Shown piece by piece: positions 1 through 5,708 of a stretch of DNA of 7,991 bases. The notes under the pieces were generated by a model that saw nothing but the letters and a program-made list of their open reading frames with translations, was not told where the DNA came from and did not search any database. The translations under genes and the position numbers were made by a program. Position 1 is the first letter of the stretch. Every line of letters starts with the position of its first letter. Origin of the DNA: Gammaproteobacteria bacterium (GTDB lineage: Bacteria > Pseudomonadota > Gammaproteobacteria > Pseudomonadales > Pseudohongiellaceae); contig JAESUT010000096.1 of assembly GCA_016762995.1 (NCBI GenBank), forward strand, positions 1,797 through 9,787. Reading direction: 5' to 3'.

Positions 1-908
1 AGCAGAATGGGAAATACATTTATACGGTAGTAGAGGTCGGTGCGAAACTCGCCAGTTCTCACCATCTCATAGAGGTTCTTATGGGTTGCACAAATCAGGC
101 GAAAATCTGAAGTACGAACTTCCGAGCTGCCTAGCGGACGGAATGTGCCAGTCTCGATGAGGCGCAGTAGCTTTACTTGCATCGGCAGTGGGATATCTCC
201 GATTTCATCGAGGAACAGTGTGCCGCCGTTAGCAAGCTCCACCAGCCCTTTTTTTGTATTTATTGCTCCTGTGAAGGCGCCTTTTACATGTCCGAATAAT
301 TCGCTTTCAAACAAAGCGTCGGTCAAACCCGCACACTCGAGAGAGACCAGTGCCTTGTCTTTGCGAGCGCTCGCCATGTGTATGGCGCGGGCTGCCAGTT
401 CTTTGCCGGTTCCAGATTCTCCGAGAAGTAATACAGAAGCCTCGCGGCGTCCAACGCGAGCAATTTTGGAAACCATCTTCTGAAAGACTTTGCTCTCACC
501 AACCATTTCCATGGCAGAATCGACACCGCTCGCTAGAGGAACCGGGTGTAAAAGCTCCACGAAGTAGATTAATGCGCCATCACGGTCGTGAATCGGGAGC
601 ATCTCGACATCGACGTGTTCACGACCGCGAGGAGTTTGGTGAATATGGAGAACTCTCTCCTTGTGTCCCGAAGCTTTTGCAGCGCCTAGAGGGCAATCTT
701 CGCCGGCTTGATCGCAGGGTTTATTGTAGCCATGGGATACTTCATAGCAGCGATTAGTGTGCTGGAAGTCGATGGCTCCGAACGAGTCTTCATACTCTCT
801 ATTAGTGGCGAGAATCTGGTAGTCGGCGGACACCAGTATGGCTGGGCAGTCGAAACCTTCGAGGATTTCGCCCATAGCTAGGTTTTGATCGCTTGCAATA
901 AGGGTCAT
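1..908 (-). CDS. fisR: FisR-like sigma54-dependent activator, N-terminal part (3' end outside window)
   Basis: This is an enhancer-binding transcriptional activator; 302 codons are visible and the C-terminal HTH lies beyond position 1. Residues 1 to about 125 form a PAS-like sensor domain without a response-regulator receiver. The AAA+ domain follows: Walker A GESGTGKE (163-170), the sigma54-contacting GAFTGA loop (210-215), Walker B with LFLDE (231-235), and the conserved FRTDLYYRINV near residue 288. The sensor carries Cys54, Cys65 and Cys72. From memory, Cupriavidus FisR has conserved Cys53, Cys64 and Cys71, so the 11- and 7-residue spacings match; those cysteines are reported to sense sulfane sulfur. 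That match also supports the ATG at 908, although no clear Shine-Dalgarno precedes it and the frame stays open upstream. The gene is divergent from a persulfide dioxygenase/SQR operon, its expected target. The sigma54-activator call is near certain; the FisR identity is strong inference. Confidence 0.88.
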   Translation of the reverse strand, partial: MTLIASDQNLAMGEILEGFDCPAILVSADYQILATNREYEDSFGAIDFQHTNRCYEVSHGYNKPCDQAGEDCPLGAAKASGHKERVLHIHQTPRGREHVDVEMLPIHDRDGALIYFVELLHPVPLASGVDSAMEMVGESKVFQKMVSKIARVGRREASVLLLGESGTGKELAARAIHMASARKDKALVSLECAGLTDALFESELFGHVKGAFTGAINTKKGLVELANGGTLFLDEIGDIPLPMQVKLLRLIETGTFRPLGSSEVRTSDFRLICATHKNLYEMVRTGEFRTDLYYRINVFPIL

Positions 909-924
909 AGGAATTGAGGCCAAT

Positions 925-938
925 TGACAAAAATGACA
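925..938. promoter_or_regulatory. Operator-like site 1 (upstream activator sequence)
   Basis: TGACAAAAATGACA is the upstream copy of a duplicated 14-bp site. It shares TGACAAAAATG with site 2, and its right arm departs from a perfect inverted repeat by one base. It is embedded in a wider AATTG...CAATT symmetry (922-941). Its centre is about 141 bp upstream of the predicted sigma54 start, a typical enhancer distance, and it lies only 16 bp from the divergent regulator's ATG. Binding by the FisR-like protein is inferred. Confidence 0.6.
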
Positions 939-946
939 ATTCACTA

Positions 947-960
947 TGACAAAAATGTCA
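947..960. promoter_or_regulatory. Operator-like site 2 (perfect inverted repeat)
   Basis: TGACA-AAAA-TGTCA is a perfect inverted repeat. The flanking A (946) and T (961) extend each arm to 6 bp. It begins exactly 22 bp after site 1, about two helical turns, so two dimers would sit on the same DNA face, as is usual for sigma54 enhancer pairs. Its centre is about 119 bp upstream of the predicted transcription start. Confidence 0.65.
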
Positions 961-1016
961 TTTGTGTGCAAGTCGCGGTTGTGATTTTACGTGATACAAT
1001 TTAAATATTCCTTAAA

Positions 1017-1029
1017 TATCAAGTGTTTA
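1017..1029 (+). promoter_or_regulatory. Probable IHF binding site
   Basis: TATCAAGTGTTTA matches the IHF consensus WATCAANNNNTTR at every defined position. It is preceded by an A/T-rich stretch (about 997-1016), which favours IHF binding. It lies between the operator pair and the -24/-12 element, centred near -50, where IHF bending would bring the enhancer-bound activator to the sigma54 polymerase. Confidence 0.65.
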
Positions 1030-1045
1030 ATCTGACAATAAGAAC

Positions 1046-1063
1046 TTGGCATGGACCGTGCAA
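1046..1063 (+). promoter_or_regulatory. Sigma54 (-24/-12) promoter of the sulfide-oxidation operon
   Basis: TTGGCATGGACCGTGCAA fits the TGGCACG-N4-TTGCA consensus at 10 of 12 defined positions. The invariant GG (1048-1049) and GC (1060-1061) are separated by exactly 10 bp. The predicted transcription start is near 1073, leaving a leader of about 64 nt before the first small ORF. The adjacent gene for a sigma54 activator and the upstream operator and IHF sites support the call. Confidence 0.85.
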
Positions 1064-1077
1064 TGTCTAGATCAGTA

Positions 1078-1090
1078 GAGACGATGTCTC
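1078..1090 (+). other. Small hairpin near the 5' end of the predicted operon mRNA
   Basis: GAGAC-GAT-GTCTC is a perfect 5-bp inverted repeat with a 3-nt loop. It starts about 5 nt after the predicted sigma54 transcription start. It could stabilise the mRNA 5' end, but a stem this short may be chance. Confidence 0.3.
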
Positions 1091-1136
1091 GTTTAGTTCA
1101 ACTAACTGGTTTCATAGTTTTAATAGGAGAAATTTG

Positions 1137-1226
1137 ATGCTTACACTGAAAAACATGGTTTTCCTGATGGCGGTTCCGGTAATTACTGCACTTGTGTGTT
1201 GGATGATTTGGGTCATGATGGTCTGA
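1137..1226 (+). CDS. 29-residue hydrophobic membrane peptide (small ORF)
   Basis: This is an unrecognised small ORF of 29 codons ending in TGA. A good Shine-Dalgarno, AGGAGA (1125-1130), sits 6 nt before the ATG. After a short polar start (MLTLKN), residues 7 to 29 are almost entirely hydrophobic, with Pro14, Cys21, Trp22, Trp25 and six methionines in total. That predicts one transmembrane helix with the single Lys5 on the cytoplasmic side. It lies between the sigma54 promoter and the persulfide dioxygenase gene, 44 nt before the latter, so it would be the first cistron of the operon. It could be a small membrane protein that partners SQR or the SulP transporter, or a leader peptide coupling translation; neither is shown. 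Expression is inferred from the ribosome binding site, hydrophobicity and position. Confidence 0.6.
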   Translation: MLTLKNMVFLMAVPVITALVCWMIWVMMV

Positions 1227-1270
1227 GATTGAAAGAATAGAATGCTAAGTCATAGCTAGGAGTTCCTAAC

Positions 1271-2167
1271 ATGGGAAATAACAATGCGGCAACACTACTG
1301 GATACTGTTCAAGCGAAGGTAGCCCCCTTTTTCGATGAAGAGACGAACACTTTCTCGTATGTTGTGAGTGATCCAAGTTCGAATGCCTGCGCGATCATAG
1401 ATTCTGTATTGGATTTTGATATGCCATCGGGCAACGTAGACTATACAAGTGCCCAGGCGATAATCGATTACGTAGAGGAAAAGAATCTGCAAGTAGAGTG
1501 GATTATTGAAACCCATGTGCACGCTGACCACCTTTCTGCCGCCCCTTTTTTGCAAGAGAGACTGGGTGGTAAAATCGCCATTGGCGACAAAGTTTCTATA
1601 GTGCAGGAAACATTCGCAACCATTTTTAATGTTGAGCCGGGATTTAAAACCGATGGTTCACAATTCGATCATTTATTCAGCGATGGTGAAAAGTACAATA
1701 TCGGTAACCTGCAAGCGTATGCGATGCATACTCCAGGCCATACACCAGCCTGTATGACTCACGTGATAGGCGAGTCAGTGTTCGCGGGAGATACTCTGTT
1801 CATGCCCGATGCTGGAACGGCGCGGGCGGATTTCCCTGGGGGAGATGCGGTAACCTTGTATCGCTCCATCAGGAAGATTTTGAGTTTGCCTGCTACTAGC
1901 AAAATTTATATGTGCCATGACTACGCTGAAGGCAGGGAATTGGAATATCAGACTACGGTAAAAGAAGAGATGGAAAGCAATATTCATGTCAATGTTGAGG
2001 TGGAGGAAGCTGATTTTGTGTCCATGAGAGAAGCGCGAGACAAAACTCTGGATGTGCCGCATCTCATTCTGCCTTCTTTACAGGTGAACATGTGCGCTGG
2101 GCACCTTCCAGCTGCTGAAGACAATGGGCGCGTGTACCTGAAGATACCGTTGGATGCATTACGCTAA
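1271..2167 (+). CDS. pdo: Persulfide dioxygenase (ETHE1/Blh-type metallo-beta-lactamase fold)
   Basis: The family oxidises glutathione persulfide (GSSH) with O2 to sulfite and GSH, using a single non-haem iron in the cytoplasm. The 298-residue protein is one metallo-beta-lactamase domain. It shows the signature THVHADH (81-87), HTPGHT (153-158) and AGDTLF (172-177); the iron ligands expected by analogy with ETHE1 are His82, His157 and Asp174. The ARADFPGGD segment (184-192) corresponds to the substrate-side ARxDF loop, where I recall Cys or Thr commonly at the position that is Ala186 here. CHDY is at 215-218. There is no fused DUF442 or rhodanese domain; DUF442 is encoded by the next gene. 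AGGAG at 1258-1262, 8 nt upstream, supports this start. It is the first large gene behind the sigma54 promoter. The family call is very secure; the exact PDO subtype is less so. Confidence 0.93.
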   Translation: MGNNNAATLLDTVQAKVAPFFDEETNTFSYVVSDPSSNACAIIDSVLDFDMPSGNVDYTSAQAIIDYVEEKNLQVEWIIETHVHADHLSAAPFLQERLGGKIAIGDKVSIVQETFATIFNVEPGFKTDGSQFDHLFSDGEKYNIGNLQAYAMHTPGHTPACMTHVIGESVFAGDTLFMPDAGTARADFPGGDAVTLYRSIRKILSLPATSKIYMCHDYAEGRELEYQTTVKEEMESNIHVNVEVEEADFVSMREARDKTLDVPHLILPSLQVNMCAGHLPAAEDNGRVYLKIPLDALR

Positions 2168-2194
2168 TGCTCGCAAGAAATGAGGAGTCTGAAA

Positions 2195-2617
2195 ATGAAA
2201 TTGATTGCTGTTAACGAACGCCTAAGTATCTCGGGGCAAATTGAGATAGCCGACATCGAGTCGCTGGCTATCGATGGCGTGGAAGTTATCTTGTGTAACA
2301 GGCCAGATTGCGAAGAAACAGCACAGCCTTCGTTCAGCGAATTGGCTGCTGCTGCGAATGCGGCGGGCATAGAGGCGATACAACTACCCTTTAAGGCCGG
2401 CGAGATGCAACCGACTCAGGTGGAGGAGATGGCTAGCCTTCTGCAGAACTCAAAACGGATGCATGCTTTCTGCCGTACCGGCAATAGATCGTTCTGCTTA
2501 TATGCTGCCGCCCAAGCCAGCACGGGAATAGAGAAAGAAGGCATCTTGCGACAGGCAAAGGCAGCGGGCATAGCGGTGGCAGAAATAATCGAGCCGTATT
2601 ACAAGGGTGAGAAATAA
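2195..2617 (+). CDS. DUF442 / TIGR01244-type phosphatase- or rhodanese-like protein
   Basis: This is a 140-residue cytoplasmic protein of the family found fused to the dioxygenase in Blh proteins but free-standing here. It shows the family's CNRPDCEE segment (34-41) and the catalytic-type loop CRTGNRS (Cys93-Ser99). That loop is Cys-x4-Arg, closer to a rhodanese loop than to the Cys-x5-Arg of classical tyrosine phosphatases. A sulfur-transfer role between SQR and the dioxygenase is plausible but unproven; the second Cys, in CLYAAAQ (101), is also notable. An upstream in-frame ATG exists at 2180, but GAGGAG (2182-2187) lies 7 nt before the ATG at 2195, and starting there gives the normal family N-terminus. 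The gene follows the dioxygenase by 27 nt and precedes sqr by 2 nt. Confidence 0.85.
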   Translation: MKLIAVNERLSISGQIEIADIESLAIDGVEVILCNRPDCEETAQPSFSELAAAANAAGIEAIQLPFKAGEMQPTQVEEMASLLQNSKRMHAFCRTGNRSFCLYAAAQASTGIEKEGILRQAKAAGIAVAEIIEPYYKGEK

Positions 2618-2619
2618 CA

Positions 2620-3903
2620 ATGAGTACAGAAGAGAGAATTGAGAATGAAAACGTAACCGCCACACCTGCATATGACATTGTTATTGTTGGAGCAGGCTCT
2701 GGTGGAATAGCGGTTTCTGCAAGTTTACTGAAGCGTGTACGTGGACTACGTATCGCGCTAATAGACCCTGCGGATACTCACTATTACCAGCCGGGTTGGA
2801 CGATGGTAGGTGGCGGAGTGTTTGACGTTCAATCAACCAAGCGAAAGATGGAGGATCTGATTCCTAGCGGTGTAAGCTGGATCAAGCAGTCTGTTAGCGG
2901 ATTTCAACCAGGTGAGAACGAAGTCGAACTTGATGATGGTACTCGAGTGGGCTATCAGCATCTGATCGTGGCCGCAGGGCTTAAGTTAGATTGGGATGCA
3001 ATCGAGGGGCTAAGAGAGGCCTTGGGCAAGAACGGTGTCACATCTAACTATTCCTTTGATCTTGCTCCCTATACTTGGGAGTTGGTGCAAAATCTAAAGC
3101 AAGGGAAGGCGCTGTTTACGCAGCCACCTATGCCTATTAAGTGCGCGGGCGCACCACAGAAGGCGCTTTATCTGTCTTGTGATCATTGGCTTAGAAACAA
3201 GGTGTTAAGCAATATCGATGTAGATTTTTGCAACGCAGGTGGTGTTCTGTTCGGCGTTAGTGAGTATGTGCCTGCACTGCAGTCATATATTGATCGTTAT
3301 GGGGTCAATGTTAATTACTTCAATAATCTCGAAGCAATCGATGGCGATGAGAAGGTCGCCCACTTCAAGGTCGTTTCGGGAGAGAAAGAGGGTGAAACCA
3401 TATCCAAGCCATTCGATATGATTCACGTATGTCCGGTGCAGTGCGCTCCCGATTTTGTTGCGCGTAGTGAACTGGCAGATGCAGGTGGTTGGCTGGAGGT
3501 GAATCAATTTAGTCTACGTCACGCCCGGTTCGAAAATGTCTGGGGTCTTGGTGATGTTATGAATACGCCAAATGCAAAAACTATGGCTGCGGTACGCAAG
3601 CAGGTGCCGGTGGTGGCGCAAAACATAAGCGATACACTTAACGGCAAGCCCCTACACTCAGGCTATGACGGCTACGGCTCTTGCCCACTTACAGTTGAGA
3701 GAGGGAAAATTGTGCTGGCAGAGTTTGGTTACGGGGGGAAGCTACTTCCTACCTTTCCAGCCTGGATGCTTCAGGGCACGCAAGCAACTCGTGCCGCTTG
3801 GATGCTGAAGAAGGATTTTCTGCCAGGAATTTATTGGCATGCGATGCTGAAGGGACGAGAGTGGATGGCCGGTCCTGCCGACTTGGAGCGCCTGCAAGCC
3901 TGA
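2620..3903 (+). CDS. sqr: Sulfide:quinone oxidoreductase, type II (SQOR-like)
   Basis: This membrane-associated flavoprotein oxidises H2S to sulfane sulfur, on GSH or as polysulfide, and reduces quinone. The 427-residue protein has the N-terminal FAD dinucleotide fold VGAGSGG (23-29), IDPADTHYYQPGW (48-60), and a late FAD-contact segment GLGDVMNTPNAKT (309-321). The two redox cysteines expected from human SQOR (Cys201, Cys379) are present as Cys175 in KCAGAPQK and Cys355 in YGSCPL. The C-terminus is rich in Trp and hydrophobic residues (about 378-418), suiting monotopic membrane attachment. Unusually, the HVxPxxxxPD segment reads HVCPVQCAPD (269-278), adding Cys271 and Cys275 where other homologues I recall have Thr, Val or Ser. 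The AAGGGTGAG stretch (2603-2611) serves as ribosome binding site, and the 2-nt gap implies coupling to the DUF442 gene. Confidence 0.95.
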   Translation: MSTEERIENENVTATPAYDIVIVGAGSGGIAVSASLLKRVRGLRIALIDPADTHYYQPGWTMVGGGVFDVQSTKRKMEDLIPSGVSWIKQSVSGFQPGENEVELDDGTRVGYQHLIVAAGLKLDWDAIEGLREALGKNGVTSNYSFDLAPYTWELVQNLKQGKALFTQPPMPIKCAGAPQKALYLSCDHWLRNKVLSNIDVDFCNAGGVLFGVSEYVPALQSYIDRYGVNVNYFNNLEAIDGDEKVAHFKVVSGEKEGETISKPFDMIHVCPVQCAPDFVARSELADAGGWLEVNQFSLRHARFENVWGLGDVMNTPNAKTMAAVRKQVPVVAQNISDTLNGKPLHSGYDGYGSCPLTVERGKIVLAEFGYGGKLLPTFPAWMLQGTQATRAAWMLKKDFLPGIYWHAMLKGREWMAGPADLERLQA

Positions 3904-3904
3904 T

Positions 3905-5614
3905 ATGGCAAACCTGACCACTCTGCTGCCCTCGATCCCTAGGAGTGGTCGCTACAACAGAGAGTATTTTCTAAGCGATGCTATAGCCGCGGTCATCGTG
4001 GCTATCATGTTGATTCCACAGTCGCTCGCCTATGCTCTGCTTGCCGGCATGCCGGCAGAGGTTGGGCTTTACGCGAGCATATTGCCTCTCGCGGTCTACG
4101 CGGTACTTGGTACCAGTAGCACTCTGTCAGTCGGACCCGTGGCTATTACTTCCTTGATGACTGCCGCTGCACTTTCAGATGTGGCAGAGCAGGGCACTGG
4201 GGACTATCTTTCTGCGGCAATTACTTTGGCCGCTCTCTCGGGAGTAATTCTACTTGCATGCGGTCTACTGCGCCTCGGTGCGCTCGCTAATTTTCTCTCT
4301 CATTCTGTTGTTCAGGCTTTTGTAACCGCTTCGGCTATAGTCATAGCCGTCAGTCAGTTCAAGCATTTGCTAGGAGTAGACAGTAGCGGGGATAACTTGA
4401 TTGAACTGCTAGACACGCTGTATGCGACTATCGGGGAAACCAATTATTTCACGCTTGCTATTGGCTCTGGGATGATAGCATTCTTGCTCGCTAGCCGGTT
4501 TTGGGGAACTACTGTTCTGGAACGCTTCGGTGTTTCAGCACACAACAGCGCCCTAATGGCGAAGACAGCTCCGGTACTGGGAATAATCGCAACTATTCTA
4601 CTGGTGCTCGGATTCGACCTAGAGAGTAAGTCTGTTGCTGTAGTAGGAGACATTCCTGCCGGATTGCCTTTTCTAGCCTTGCCCTCATTCTCGCTTCAGC
4701 TAGCGCGAGAACTGCTGCTGCCCGCGACACTAATTTCGATTATAGGCTACGTGGAGTCGATCTCTGTTGGCAGAACACTCGGCGCCAAAAGGCGTGAAGG
4801 CGTGAACAACGATCGAGAACTCATTGCATTGGGGGGTGCAAACTTGGCCGCTGCAGTTTCGGGATCATTTCCTGTTACCGGAGGTTTCTCTCGTTCTGTT
4901 GTGAATTTCGATGCCGGTGCGCGTACGCAGGCGGCGAGCCTGATGACGGCCGGTTTGATAGCCCTTGTCGCTTGGTTTCTGACACCCTATTTGTATCACC
5001 TGCCCAAGGCGGCGCTCGCGGCTACAATTATAGTGGCTGTATTGTCACTTATAGATTTCTCTATTGTTAGGAAGACTTGGCGCTTCTCGAAGAGAGATTG
5101 GGGGTCGGTAATAGCAACCTTACTGCTAACTCTAGCGTTTGGTGTGGAAGTGGGTGTCAGTAGTGGTGTGCTGATTTCTATCGGCATGCACTTGTATCGC
5201 ACTGCGCGGCCTCATGTGGCCGAAGTAGGATTGGTTGAAGGCACTGAGCATTTTCGTAATATTCTGCGTTATAAAGTAAAGACTTTTCCCGACGTGCTTA
5301 ACCTTCGCATCGATGAAAGTCTGTTCTTCGCCAATGCAAGCATGTTGGAAGAATTAATTTATAACAGGGTCGCCAAGGACGAGGGAATAAAACATGTAGT
5401 GCTAATGTGCAGTGCCATCAATGAGGTGGATTTTAGCGCGCTGGAGACGTTGTCAGATATCAATAAGCGCCTGTTTGAGGAAGATATTTTATTGCATTTA
5501 TCGGAGGTTAAAGGGCCGGTATTAGACAAACTGAACCGTGTATACTTCATTGATGAGTTAAGCGGGAAACTTTACCTTACTCAGTATCAGGCTTTTACTG
5601 AACTAAGCAGTTAG
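3905..5614 (+). CDS. SulP/SLC26-family anion transporter with C-terminal STAS domain
   Basis: This inner-membrane anion permease of 569 residues is a usual length for bacterial SulP proteins. The conserved N-terminal region is clear: AVIVAIMLIPQSLAYALLAG (29-48), then GLYASILPLAVYAVLGTSS (54-72) and SVGPVAITSLM (75-85). Hydrophobic segments continue to about residue 430. A cytoplasmic STAS domain spans about 450-565, with the anti-anti-sigma-like EVDFSALETL (507-516). SVGRTLGAKR (287-296) and the following GSFPVTGGFSRS are also typical. The ATG follows the sqr stop by 1 nt without a good Shine-Dalgarno, pointing to translational coupling. The substrate cannot be read from sequence; context suggests sulfite or sulfate, the end products of SQR and dioxygenase, but bicarbonate or another anion is possible for this family. 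Confidence 0.92.
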   Translation: MANLTTLLPSIPRSGRYNREYFLSDAIAAVIVAIMLIPQSLAYALLAGMPAEVGLYASILPLAVYAVLGTSSTLSVGPVAITSLMTAAALSDVAEQGTGDYLSAAITLAALSGVILLACGLLRLGALANFLSHSVVQAFVTASAIVIAVSQFKHLLGVDSSGDNLIELLDTLYATIGETNYFTLAIGSGMIAFLLASRFWGTTVLERFGVSAHNSALMAKTAPVLGIIATILLVLGFDLESKSVAVVGDIPAGLPFLALPSFSLQLARELLLPATLISIIGYVESISVGRTLGAKRREGVNNDRELIALGGANLAAAVSGSFPVTGGFSRSVVNFDAGARTQAASLMTAGLIALVAWFLTPYLYHLPKAALAATIIVAVLSLIDFSIVRKTWRFSKRDWGSVIATLLLTLAFGVEVGVSSGVLISIGMHLYRTARPHVAEVGLVEGTEHFRNILRYKVKTFPDVLNLRIDESLFFANASMLEELIYNRVAKDEGIKHVVLMCSAINEVDFSALETLSDINKRLFEEDILLHLSEVKGPVLDKLNRVYFIDELSGKLYLTQYQAFTELSS

Positions 5615-5616
5615 GC

Positions 5617-5650
5617 TTCACCGGTAAACGATAGAGATCAACTCGGTGAA
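5617..5650 (+). other. Weak hairpin between the SulP and exchanger genes
   Basis: TTCACCG (5617-5623) pairs perfectly with CGGTGAA (5644-5650) across a 20-nt loop, just after the SulP stop codon. No T-tract follows, so a standard intrinsic terminator is unlikely. It might be an mRNA-processing or 3'-protecting stem that lowers but does not abolish read-through. Confidence 0.35.
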
Positions 5651-5708
5651 TTGCTTATCAGGAGAAACTAATTTTCTTCTGCGGCAGAGCTAGGCAGGAT
5701 AAGGTGAA

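Noticed and set aside
145..757. Plus-strand open frames opposite the regulator
   Set aside because: They lie antisense to a well-conserved AAA+ coding frame and have no recognisable domain; they are shadows of it.
2180..2194. Upstream ATG for the DUF442 gene, adding five residues
   Set aside because: That ATG overlaps the GAGGAG that is ideally spaced for the ATG at 2195, and the extra residues are not part of the family's N-terminus.
5660..5665. Strong Shine-Dalgarno-like AGGAGA in the SulP-exchanger gap
   Set aside because: No ATG, GTG or TTG follows at usable spacing, so no second small ORF can be supported there.
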